From a virus, in the IMG/VR virus record IMGVR_UViG_3300032278_000002, positions 1 through 64,000 of that record: 64,000 nucleotides of DNA; one strand, 5' to 3'. Under the pieces are notes generated by a model that did not search any database, had not been told where the DNA came from, and worked only from the letters and a program-made list of their open reading frames with translations. Each line of letters starts with the position of its first letter. Positions within the stretch are counted from its first letter, which is position 1. Positions 1 through 8,177 of the stretch are shown here, in pieces. The translations under genes and the position numbers were made by a program.

Positions 1-423
1 GGCCCACAGCGACTCGTTGCCGAAAGCCGCGCGTGCCTGATCGGGATTCCACTCCCACTCGTGTGCGGCATCCTGCATTTCGGGAAACATGTCCTCGAAC
101 ATACCGCTACTATACTTGGAGCCGACGTCCGGCATCCTCATAGAGAGATCAGCCAACACCTGCGACGTGCGAAGCCTATTACCTTCTTCCGCCCTCGCCC
201 TCGCCCCGGCCACTTGCCCGGCGGACCAACTGTCGCCGCGCACCTTAGCTAGGGCCAAGTCACTCTTAGCCTTTTGAGCGCCGGCTCTATCAGAAAGCAT
301 TTGCTTAAGACCCGCCTGCACGCCCGCGGCCGCGTACGGGTCCACTAAATTAGGAGTCCCGTACGGGTCGGGATTGCTCCGTGCCAGATCGGAGTCAGTT
401 AAGCCATAGAATGGTTGTGCCAT
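1..423 (-). CDS. Partial virion-region protein, N-terminal 141 residues
   Basis: An open frame runs from ATG at 423 to the left edge without a stop, giving 141 residues; the 3' end lies outside the window. The start overlaps the stop of the upstream gene as TAATG, the coupling used throughout this operon. The middle is Ala/Arg/Lys/Gln-rich (about residues 50-90), probably helical, followed by an acidic, Met-rich stretch. I do not recognise a family. Its place after the Gly/Ala-rich protein at the end of the tail genes suggests an internal virion or DNA-ejection protein, but that is inference from position only. Confidence 0.8.
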   Translation of the reverse strand, partial: MAQPFYGLTDSDLARSNPDPYGTPNLVDPYAAAGVQAGLKQMLSDRAGAQKAKSDLALAKVRGDSWSAGQVAGARARAEEGNRLRTSQVLADLSMRMPDVGSKYSSGMFEDMFPEMQDAAHEWEWNPDQARAAFGNESLWA

Positions 424-1634
424 TACCAACCGGTTTGATTATTATATTGGTTGCCGAAAGATTGATTATAAAAAGGATCGTTGCGGATGCCTTGATTCCA
501 AAAGGGCTTAGGGCCACCCGGGAGCATGCTATACATATTGCTCCCGAACGATCCGTAACCTTGTCCTGAAGTACCCGCCAACTGGCCCAAGAAGCCGCCT
601 CCGCCTCCGCCCATCATGCTACCAAACATGCCTCCTCCGCCGCCACCGCCGCCAAGCATGCCGCCTAGAGCTGCCTGACCGGCCCCGCCGCCAAACATGC
701 CGGCAACTCCGCTTCCTATGCCAGCCGTCAAACCGGCGGACAACCCGCCCGTGGCGCCAGCGAGGAGGGCGCCGCCAACGGCTGGGAGCACCTTGCCGAG
801 GAAAGTTTTCTTCTTGGGAATCACCCGTTTCATGAAAGGACTGGCTTTTCCGATGGCGGTGGGGTCGGCTGCCTTGGGCGTCGACCTCATGATTTGGTCC
901 GTGACAGCGGTCGGGAAAGTGTCGAGCGCGCCGAGCTGACCCATGGCGCCTTGAGCGCCTGCGGCCCTTTGCTGCATCATGGCGGGCAACACCGAATTGG
1001 CGAACTGGTTTTGAGCGGCGGCATCCTGAGCATTGAACTGAAGGTTGCCTAAATCGGCGGCGTTCTGGGCCACCTGTCTCGCCTGCGCCACCGAGCCGGC
1101 ATTTATCATGTTCTGGTTGAGGAGTCTTTGCTGCGCGCCGGCGGTATTCATGTTGGGGTCGACCGCCATGCCGTGCGCGGCTTGCGCGCGCATTCGGGAA
1201 AGATAATCTCCCTGAGCTTGAATCCCTGCCTCGTTGGCGGCAATCCCCGCCTGCCCCGTGGCTTGGGTTAAGTTGCGTCCAGCTTGTTGCTGACTCTGAA
1301 AATCGGATTTAGCGTCGGCCAGCCCCGCTTCACCCCCCAATCCCTTAAAGTAGCTCGCCATGTGCTGGTACATGGGCCGAAAACTATCTGCGGTGCTGAC
1401 AGCGGTATCCCAAGCACCGGGGAAAAGACCAAGTGTTTTTCTGGCGATGTTCTGGGTTTCGCCAGCGAACATGCCCCCGACTCCCCCGAAAGCGGGGCCC
1501 TTGTTTTTTACGCCTTCCTTGCTCTTGTAACCAGCGAGAATCGACTTCCAATCAAGGTCGACGAGACCATGACTCGCCTGGTTTTCGTCCTGAACCGCGT
1601 GTGCGGCGTTGTCTCTCTTTGATAAAAGTCCCAT
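423..1634 (-). CDS. Gly/Ala-rich putative internal virion (ejection) protein
   Basis: 403 residues. The first 80 are mixed; residues about 110-225 are Ala/Gln-rich and predicted helical. A hydrophobic Gly/Ala stretch (about 280-320) with glycine-zipper spacing is followed by poly-Gly runs, and the C-terminus is rich in Asn, Gln, Tyr and Phe. Gln/Ala-rich helices plus a glycine-zipper membrane-active segment are typical of small podovirus internal proteins that form the ejection conduit, but no specific family is recognised. It lies downstream of the tail genes and couples to the next gene through TAATG. Low-complexity composition limits any homology call. Confidence 0.8.
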   Translation of the reverse strand: MGLLSKRDNAAHAVQDENQASHGLVDLDWKSILAGYKSKEGVKNKGPAFGGVGGMFAGETQNIARKTLGLFPGAWDTAVSTADSFRPMYQHMASYFKGLGGEAGLADAKSDFQSQQQAGRNLTQATGQAGIAANEAGIQAQGDYLSRMRAQAAHGMAVDPNMNTAGAQQRLLNQNMINAGSVAQARQVAQNAADLGNLQFNAQDAAAQNQFANSVLPAMMQQRAAGAQGAMGQLGALDTFPTAVTDQIMRSTPKAADPTAIGKASPFMKRVIPKKKTFLGKVLPAVGGALLAGATGGLSAGLTAGIGSGVAGMFGGGAGQAALGGMLGGGGGGGGMFGSMMGGGGGGFLGQLAGTSGQGYGSFGSNMYSMLPGGPKPFWNQGIRNDPFYNQSFGNQYNNQTGW

Positions 1635-1638
1635 AATA

Positions 1639-2334
1639 TTATCCCATTAAGGCCCGAGTGGGGCTCCAGTGTGGAGGTCTCCAACCACCGGGTATTCCCC
1701 TCTTCTGAGGCACAACTTTATCTTTGTTTTGCAAAGGCATCAACTCCTTTTGTTGCGGAGCGGGCATTGGGGGCATTGGTAGTGGCCCGCCCGGGGGCAT
1801 TGGAGGCATTGGTAGTGGCCCGCCCCGGGGCATTGGGGGCATTGGTAGTGGTTGACCCCAGCCGGCGGGAGCCGGCGGTTCGGGGGGAGGAGGAGCTCCC
1901 CAGCCGGGGGGAGCCGGTGGTTCGGGGGGAGGAGGAGCTCCCCAGCCGGCGGGAGCCGGTGGTTCCCGGTTGGCGGGATGCAATTCCGGATGCAACCGCC
2001 ACCAATCTTCGATGTGCATGCGGGGCAAGTTATCCGGATTCTCTATTGGCCCAACGTCTTCGGGATTATCTTGAAAAATGCCGTCCGGCGCCGGCGGGAT
2101 AAGGGGTATGGGGCCATCATGGCCCCCACCTTCGAGATCACGCTGTTGCAGCTCTTCAAAAATTTGTCGTAAGTTCCGTTCATCTCCGCCGTCACCTCGC
2201 CGAAGGAACGGATAAAGAATCCTATCTCTTTCCAGCGGAGGGAGCTCCCACGGATTGCTCAGTCGGCTTCCCATGGGTGGCCATGTGTTTGCCCAGCCGA
2301 AGCGGTCAACCGCCTTTGTGCCCGGAGATATCAT
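1639..2334 (-). CDS. Proline-rich repeat protein in the tail region
   Basis: 231 residues, starting inside the stop of the collar-domain gene (ATGA overlap). The N-terminal 115 residues are charged and Trp-containing. The centre is a tandem repeat: about three copies of a 15-residue unit with a GWG core flanked by PPPPEPPAP, then three copies of an 11-residue unit LPMPPMPxGGP. The tail is basic. Polyproline repeats form extended rods or spacers, so a structural linker role is plausible. I do not know a named family. The repeat is also visible in the DNA, so copy number may vary between relatives. Confidence 0.75.
   Translation of the reverse strand: MISPGTKAVDRFGWANTWPPMGSRLSNPWELPPLERDRILYPFLRRGDGGDERNLRQIFEELQQRDLEGGGHDGPIPLIPPAPDGIFQDNPEDVGPIENPDNLPRMHIEDWWRLHPELHPANREPPAPAGWGAPPPPEPPAPPGWGAPPPPEPPAPAGWGQPLPMPPMPRGGPLPMPPMPPGGPLPMPPMPAPQQKELMPLQNKDKVVPQKRGIPGGWRPPHWSPTRALMG
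1762..1975 (-). repeat. Tandem repeats encoding Pro-rich units
   Basis: Two adjacent direct-repeat tracts inside the Pro-rich gene. At about 1762-1853 a roughly 33-bp unit (core GGCATTGGTAGTGG) occurs three times; at about 1854-1975 a 45-bp unit (core GGGGGGAGGAGGAGCTCCCC) occurs about two and a half times. Both keep the reading frame, so slippage would change repeat number without breaking the protein. Confidence 0.8.
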
Positions 2335-3215
2335 GTCTTTATCAAATAGTTGATGGCTATTGAAGGGGGTGCGTTGTCGTGGGCCTCATCTCCGCCGGGA
2401 CCTTTGGCCTTCCCGGTAAAGCTGCCGCCAAATTCATTATCGTGCTGAGAACCCGGAGTTAAGGCCCTGCCGTTTTCATCCGCCCCTCCTACCAACGTGT
2501 CGCTCCCAATGTCGTACCGCTGCAGCGTGTCGGTTTGCCACTTGTTGACGCCCCGGTTGAAACCGTTCCCCTTATCCTTCGTATTGTCCGCGCTCTGGTG
2601 GGTCCTGCCCGACAAAAAGTCATGCTCGTGGGAGGGCATTTGATCTCTCGTCAAAGTCACTTCGGAAGCCCCTACCACTTCCGACCCCATGGGGGCTTCC
2701 ACCCGGGTTGTGTCGGAAACCACGACTCCCGCTGTTCCGCCCACCAAATAACGGCCCTGAAGATCGGGTAACCTGAACGAAACTCCCGAAGAGCCGTAAG
2801 TCTGACCGATGGCTTGAAACAAAGCTGGGTAATCGCCCTGAGGAAGAAGACGGCCGTCACAAAGCAAAAATCCGGTGTTGGCTTCGTTCCACACGGTGCC
2901 GGCGAAAGGAAAGATGGCTCCAGCGGGCACCAATGCATTGGACGCCCCGGCGCTGATAGCGGATTGGGGGATGGAATCGTCCATGAAATGGCGGGCTTCC
3001 AACGAGCTGTCTTGTATGGAGTCCCCATCCACGTACTGCCCCTGACGAGCAGTGAAGTTTGCGGCGGCCTGCTTGGCAATCAGCCAGAGGTTCTGGTCCA
3101 TTTGAATATGGGACAGCGGGCCGGCCTGACCGGAGGCGGTTCTGAATTTCACGACGTTACCGCTGCCGGGGGCGGCGGCTAATGTCGACGAGTTAATGAT
3201 AGGAGCTTCAGCCAT
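2331..3215 (-). CDS. Tail fibre with phage tail-collar domain
   Basis: 294 residues. Residues about 95-170 form a classic phage tail-collar domain: PAGAIFPFAG, then WNEANTGFLLCDGR, YPALFQAIGQTYG and FRLPDLQGRYLVGG. A second conserved block, QMPSHEHDF, sits near residue 200, and the C-terminus (APPSIAINYLIKT) is the usual end of such fibres. These proteins sit at the distal tail and contact the host. The N-terminal 90 residues probably attach to the virion. Neighbouring genes are tail proteins with overlapping stops and starts. Confidence 0.88.
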   Translation of the reverse strand: MAEAPIINSSTLAAAPGSGNVVKFRTASGQAGPLSHIQMDQNLWLIAKQAAANFTARQGQYVDGDSIQDSSLEARHFMDDSIPQSAISAGASNALVPAGAIFPFAGTVWNEANTGFLLCDGRLLPQGDYPALFQAIGQTYGSSGVSFRLPDLQGRYLVGGTAGVVVSDTTRVEAPMGSEVVGASEVTLTRDQMPSHEHDFLSGRTHQSADNTKDKGNGFNRGVNKWQTDTLQRYDIGSDTLVGGADENGRALTPGSQHDNEFGGSFTGKAKGPGGDEAHDNAPPSIAINYLIKT

Positions 3216-3429
3216 TAGTAGGTTCCTCAGTTAAATGTTCGTTTAGAAGCCGGTCTTGTTCAAGGATAAAGGTCCTCAACTTCCCATGGAAAGCCCGGAG
3301 TTCGTCATTATAGTCCACTAGTTCCGGGAAACGCTTTAACAAAGACTCGGGGATCAGCGGCACTTCATCCTCCGTGGGCAGGGGGGATGATGGAATTCTG
3401 GTCCGTATTTCCTTCACCCGCACGCTCAT
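3208..3429 (-). CDS. Small tail-region protein, unknown
   Basis: 73 residues, acidic and predicted helical, overlapping both neighbours by a few bases (3426-3429 with the nozzle-like gene, 3208-3215 with the collar fibre). No family recognised. Its position between nozzle and fibre genes suggests a small structural or assembly protein. The tight overlaps and good codon structure support that it is real. Confidence 0.7.
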   Translation of the reverse strand: MSVRVKEIRTRIPSSPLPTEDEVPLIPESLLKRFPELVDYNDELRAFHGKLRTFILEQDRLLNEHLTEEPTNG

Positions 3430-6152
3430 GAATCCACGGAGAGTATCCTCCCTTGACTGTTAACCAACATCGCTTCGACGGACCGAGCGAAAACTCTACC
3501 GGAATCGACCCCGGACATCTCTACTCTGTCTTTTAAAAACGTGGACCTGAACCACACGGGGATGGAAACCTCGTCTCGGTCCGAAAGCGTCTCATCCACC
3601 TCCAACCTATGGACACCCCCCACGGAATCCCGGGAATACAACATAATCCTGAGCTGGAAATTCTCATCCACCAGCATCCTCAACCGGGGCGCCTGCGGCT
3701 GCTCGAAACCCTCTTCGTTCAAAGCAATTCGTGAGTCGGTGAAGGAAGGTTCCACCGGAACTTCCAAGAACCTAGGGAGATAAAAAGGCAGCTCCAGCCC
3801 CGGGTTTCCCTCGGAGGTCTGGAGAGTCATGTAATAGTTGGTGGGATCTGATTGAAAGCTCATGAGGTACATCCGGTAGTCCTTCTCGTTCATCCTGTCC
3901 CCGAAATCTATCCAACCACTCTCTATGACCGAATCATAAGTCTTGTCCACTACCGTCGAGTTCTCCACGGCCTGTCGCACGTACTTCCGGCGGCCCGACG
4001 GGTCGTAAGGGACCTCGTGATTCAGGTAATCGGATAGCTCCAAATCACTAGGCTCGTCGTACGAATACTTGAAGAGAGCGCAGCTTTTGTTGTCTTGATA
4101 GGCGCTATTGCGCAATTGAACCAGCTCTATGGGGGTTCTGATTCCCATGAGGAACGCGTTCAATCCCGTAACGGGGTCTTTAATGGAATGGGCGCAAGTA
4201 AACACCTCGTCAATCTCGGAAACCGTGTTGAACTTGTAGTCGAAAGCCAACGTCTTGTGGGAACCGCAAATGAATATCTCCGAAGTAAGGACATTGTCCG
4301 TTAAATAAAAAGTGTCCCCGTAACCGAACTCCTTGGCCACGTCCAACTGAGCCGGGACATCGGGTTCAGCGAAAGATACCGTTATGGAATAGAGATCCTC
4401 TTTGCCAGCGTACAGCAAGTGGCGGTCATTGACGGCGGCCAAAGTGAACCTATCCACGGGGACCCTAGACCCGTTGTACCGATGCTCGAAGGAAAAAGGA
4501 GCGTCCAAGGTCGGATCCTCGGGAGAAAACGGAGACAATATCCCGTACCCCGACTCGCGAAAAACAACCATCCGATTCTTCAACTTCTCCAAAGCAATCA
4601 AAGCGGTTCCGTCCCCAGTCAAATCAAAGAAATTGGAGACGTTCGATATGGAATCATCCACGGAAAACCCATAAATCTCAGTTATGTTCCCTTGCTCGTC
4701 CTTACCATAGATTTGTTGAAGGTTGTTTTGGGTGATGTGATCAACCCGTTCCATCCAGCCCCGAATCTCCTTGTCCGAGAAATCCAAGGAATTCTCGTTA
4801 TCTTCGTCATACTCGGAAACCCCGGTATGGCCCGAGCGGCGAGAGCGGCGGCCGGCGCCCATGTCCAGATACTCCTGAAGCTCACTTTCCCGGTTAGTGT
4901 CATCGGAAGACAGCGTAACCTTGAAATTCAAGGGGGCGTCGAACTTGTACTTAACATATCCGTTTTCTTCCTGAACGTCCACTATCTCGCGGTAATTGCG
5001 GATCCATACGGTAGTCCCGTCCTTGGCGTACGTGCCGAGGACGGAAACCTTGACGCCTTTGTAAAAAGTGGGAGGAGCCTGCCGATTCAAGGGGATTAGC
5101 GGATCCCGTATGTGGTATGGGAGACGAGTAGTGAACCACTCGTCGCCATGGGACATCCACCCCGTGCCTCCGTCCCCGTCTCCGGACTCAGCCTGAGATC
5201 CCCACCTCCCGGGGGAACTGGGGTTCGAATAATACACCCGGTAGGCTACGTTTTTCACGGTGACGGCTCCCGAGGCGTAATACGAGGAATCATAAACACT
5301 TCCATAATAAGGATATCCAGTATCCGCGCACCACTTGCCCCAAAGATACTGTTGATGGATATCCGTAAACTCAGTCACGTTGGCCAACACCAGATACCCG
5401 CTATAAGACGTTACTATCTCCGCGGAAACTATACCAGTTTCCCTCAACTCGTAGATGGGGTGTGCGTTAGTCCAGTCGCTGTGGAACAAAAAAGGAAGGT
5501 CCCGAGCATTGTTGAAGGTTACATATCTATCCAGCCATGCGGTCTGAAACCGGTCCCCTTTCGAAGAAGGCGTAAGTTCCGAGGGCGTTATGTCGGTCCA
5601 AGCGTCCATGGAAGACCGATGCTCCTCCTCGGTTCCCACTACGTCTGTGACATAATCATCCAAAGGGCTATTCGGATGCACGTCCACGTATCCCCCGTCG
5701 TCGAACCGGTCAAAATACAAGTTCGCCTTTTTGCCAGCCTCGCTCGTCGGGTCCTTGTTCAATACGTAAAGCTTGGTGTTGGTAGCCGCAACGGTCACCC
5801 GAGTGCCGCTCTCATACTGATCGAGGGCCACTATCGACTCGTCGGTGATAAGGCTCTGCCCCTTCAAGTTAGCCTTCTCCACGTCCGACCCCAAGTTCGT
5901 GGGAAGGTCAAACGGTAAATACAGACTGTCGGGAAACGCCGCGTCATCGGAGGCGAGCCAAGGGGCCCCAGCATAGGGTTTGAAAAACTCCCACCCTTCC
6001 CGGCGCGTCTCGAAATCGTGCTCCCGCCTAAAATTGAGTTTTACCTCGTAGTTGGCGGGATTATTAGCCAACTCTTCCGACATCGCAGGAGCCAGCGTGC
6101 CCCCCGAAGTGGGTTTGATAGTTAACTGCTTATATCCTCGTTTCTTAGCCAC
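3426..6152 (-). CDS. Putative tail nozzle / tubular-B-like protein
   Basis: 908 residues, the largest protein in this tail cluster, beta-rich with many aromatic and Asp/Gly loops. The opening (residues about 10-55: a Gly-rich start, LAPAMSEELANNPANYEVKLNF, then RREGWEFF) resembles the start of podovirus nozzle proteins, and the middle has repeated blade-like segments (RFTLAAVNDRHLLYAGKEDLY). By size, order and beta content it matches the T7 gp12 or P22 gp10 type of tail component that closes the tail and stabilises packaged DNA. I infer the role from order and general look; a fold comparison would settle it. Confidence 0.6.
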   Translation of the reverse strand: MAKKRGYKQLTIKPTSGGTLAPAMSEELANNPANYEVKLNFRREHDFETRREGWEFFKPYAGAPWLASDDAAFPDSLYLPFDLPTNLGSDVEKANLKGQSLITDESIVALDQYESGTRVTVAATNTKLYVLNKDPTSEAGKKANLYFDRFDDGGYVDVHPNSPLDDYVTDVVGTEEEHRSSMDAWTDITPSELTPSSKGDRFQTAWLDRYVTFNNARDLPFLFHSDWTNAHPIYELRETGIVSAEIVTSYSGYLVLANVTEFTDIHQQYLWGKWCADTGYPYYGSVYDSSYYASGAVTVKNVAYRVYYSNPSSPGRWGSQAESGDGDGGTGWMSHGDEWFTTRLPYHIRDPLIPLNRQAPPTFYKGVKVSVLGTYAKDGTTVWIRNYREIVDVQEENGYVKYKFDAPLNFKVTLSSDDTNRESELQEYLDMGAGRRSRRSGHTGVSEYDEDNENSLDFSDKEIRGWMERVDHITQNNLQQIYGKDEQGNITEIYGFSVDDSISNVSNFFDLTGDGTALIALEKLKNRMVVFRESGYGILSPFSPEDPTLDAPFSFEHRYNGSRVPVDRFTLAAVNDRHLLYAGKEDLYSITVSFAEPDVPAQLDVAKEFGYGDTFYLTDNVLTSEIFICGSHKTLAFDYKFNTVSEIDEVFTCAHSIKDPVTGLNAFLMGIRTPIELVQLRNSAYQDNKSCALFKYSYDEPSDLELSDYLNHEVPYDPSGRRKYVRQAVENSTVVDKTYDSVIESGWIDFGDRMNEKDYRMYLMSFQSDPTNYYMTLQTSEGNPGLELPFYLPRFLEVPVEPSFTDSRIALNEEGFEQPQAPRLRMLVDENFQLRIMLYSRDSVGGVHRLEVDETLSDRDEVSIPVWFRSTFLKDRVEMSGVDSGRVFARSVEAMLVNSQGRILSVDS

Positions 6153-6156
6153 ATCA

Positions 6157-7209
6157 TCAGAGGGAAACCTTCAGGACTCCGGATAGTACGTATAATTGCC
6201 CGGGGTCCCCGGGGTCGGACGTCGGAAGATTACCATGCCCGGGGATGACCACTTGCTGGATGGCGGTCCCGCCAAGAACAATTTGATTGGAAGTCGTGGC
6301 GACCGCGTTGGCTCCCAGCGCGACGCTATTGGTGTTAGACCCGGCGGTGGCCGAACGGCCTATCACGACCGAGTCCGTCGGGCTGCCTGTTTCCCCCGCG
6401 GCATGTCCTATAAACACGTTCCCATCTTGCCCGCAGGCTTCTCCGGCGCGATACCCCACGGCGACATTATGGCTTCCGCCTCCGCCGCTCTTAATGGCTT
6501 GCGCGCCCACGGCTACGTTTTGATCCCCGTCTTGAAGATTCTCCAAAGCATCGGCCCCAACGGCGACGTTACGGGCCGCAGTTCCCAGACTGGAATGGCT
6601 GAGGGAAGAACATCCCACGGCGACGTTATCGGCACCGGACCCGGTCCCCGCCATCGCGGATCGGCCAACGGCAACATTATTGGTACCCGTGTTCGCTTGA
6701 GCGGCTCGGGAACCAAGGGCCGTGTTGTAATTGGCGGCGTTTTGCTTGAGGGCCTCCCAGCCAACGGCCACGTTCTCAAGCTGTACGGCCGCGGTTCTCA
6801 AAGCAGAGCTTCCAACGGCGACATTCCTATCTCCGGTGGAAATCGTCTTGCCGGCCTCGTGTCCGACGCCGACGTTGTCAGTAGACCCTGAAAGAGTGCC
6901 CTGCCCTGCGTTGACGCCTATGAAAGTGTCATTGGTCCCGGAAACCCCAGACCCATCCCCGAGTGCGAGGCGTCCCGTAGCGGAATTTTGGTCCAAGGTA
7001 GCGAAAGTCTTGGCGTCCAGCCTCACTACATTGTCCGCGGGATCCGTGCCCTCGATGCCTAAAATCTGCAACTCGTTGGTATAAGTCCCCGTGGTCAGGT
7101 TCCCCACCAGCTCCACGGTCGGTGACGCGTCGGCAACGTGTTCGTTGAGATTGTCGTTGGTTACCTGCCCCGTGGCGGCGTAAGAATGTCCGGGTGTGAA
7201 ATTACTCAT
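6157..7209 (-). CDS. Fibre protein with YadA-like head repeats
   Basis: 350 residues. From about residue 70 to 320 there are about twelve copies of a 14-20 residue repeat with core NVAVGxxAL or NVAVGYRAG, the left-handed beta-roll repeat of YadA-type trimeric adhesin heads. The N-terminal 60 residues probably anchor to another fibre or to the virion; the C-terminus ends in a short beta segment. Unlike the 672-residue fibre upstream in the operon, it has no S74 chaperone. Expected to be a trimeric receptor-binding or spacer fibre. Overlaps the next gene by ATGA. Confidence 0.82.
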   Translation of the reverse strand: MSNFTPGHSYAATGQVTNDNLNEHVADASPTVELVGNLTTGTYTNELQILGIEGTDPADNVVRLDAKTFATLDQNSATGRLALGDGSGVSGTNDTFIGVNAGQGTLSGSTDNVGVGHEAGKTISTGDRNVAVGSSALRTAAVQLENVAVGWEALKQNAANYNTALGSRAAQANTGTNNVAVGRSAMAGTGSGADNVAVGCSSLSHSSLGTAARNVAVGADALENLQDGDQNVAVGAQAIKSGGGGSHNVAVGYRAGEACGQDGNVFIGHAAGETGSPTDSVVIGRSATAGSNTNSVALGANAVATTSNQIVLGGTAIQQVVIPGHGNLPTSDPGDPGQLYVLSGVLKVSL

Positions 7210-8144
7210 GACGGCAACGTGGGTGCGGCGGTTTCGACGGCAGCTTCAACCACCGTGGTAGGTACAGGGGACGGAACGGGATTAGTACCGTCCGCCCCCT
7301 GCGAGGAGGTTTGCGAGAAAATAGTGCTGGTACTGTCGTTTATGTAATACCACTTGCCGTCGCGAACGGACCAAACCCAAGGAGTGATTCCACCCCCGGC
7401 AGATTCCGTGGAGGCGATTACTTTCCAAAAACACCAACCGAACGCGGTGCCATCCACATAAGGGATATATATCCAAATGCCGGGGATGGACGTGTCCACA
7501 ACCGCGGCTCGGGAATGGCCCGGGTCAAACCAGAACCAATCCATTGCCTTGTGATACATCCACACACCCTTCTGGGCGGCATCCTTTCCGCCAGTGGCGT
7601 AAAAAAGCTTTGCGTCGTCATCTCCCGTGAAATCCTTCGCTGTCCCGCCCACGGTGCCCGGGAGCCCATCGACGTCGATCCACACATTCAACCCGTCGTT
7701 GAGGAAACTGTTTACGTTAAACTGCCCGAAATCAAACATGGTGTCATCCGCGCCGGGGTTCGAGCCGGTGGATAGTATAGCGAGTCTGCTGGCATAATAT
7801 ACACGATTAATGTATTTTAAAAACCGCCCGGCTCCGCCTCTATGGTCAGTGAGGATGCCGTTCGTGTAAGTAAGCCGAGTGGAAACGGAATAATAAGGCA
7901 GGTAATCTTGGTAGGTCAGGTGACTGCCGGTGGGATTCGAGTCCCGAATAGTGGTGAACGGAACGTCCACGATCACGGTGGAGGACGCGGTGTCCCCCGT
8001 AGTGGCACCGCTCTGAGCGTCAAGCACTCCCGAAGTGAATCCCGCGCCCGTCGGCGGCTCGGCTAAATCCAAGGTATGTCCGGCGGGCACTGATACCGTG
8101 CTGCCCGAGGAACTTTGTATGGTATCTACTTTAAGTGTACTCAT
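7206..8144 (-). CDS. Tail fibre / receptor-binding protein
   Basis: 312 residues. The N-terminus STLKVDTIQSSSGSTVSVPAG is a short attachment motif common to many marine and T7-like fibre proteins. The remainder is beta-rich with many Trp and Tyr (about residues 90-270) and ends in a low-complexity Pro/Thr/Val/Ala tail. It overlaps the downstream YadA-repeat fibre by ATGA. The motif and the neighbourhood of two other fibre genes support a fibre role; the receptor is unknown. Confidence 0.7.
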   Translation of the reverse strand: MSTLKVDTIQSSSGSTVSVPAGHTLDLAEPPTGAGFTSGVLDAQSGATTGDTASSTVIVDVPFTTIRDSNPTGSHLTYQDYLPYYSVSTRLTYTNGILTDHRGGAGRFLKYINRVYYASRLAILSTGSNPGADDTMFDFGQFNVNSFLNDGLNVWIDVDGLPGTVGGTAKDFTGDDDAKLFYATGGKDAAQKGVWMYHKAMDWFWFDPGHSRAAVVDTSIPGIWIYIPYVDGTAFGWCFWKVIASTESAGGGITPWVWSVRDGKWYYINDSTSTIFSQTSSQGADGTNPVPSPVPTTVVEAAVETAAPTLPS

Positions 8145-8177
8145 TTCTTCAACAAATTAAGGATTATAATCATAACA

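Noticed and set aside
1762-1975. CRISPR-like repeat array
   Set aside because: Units are direct, adjacent and coding for Pro-rich peptide; there are no unique spacers.
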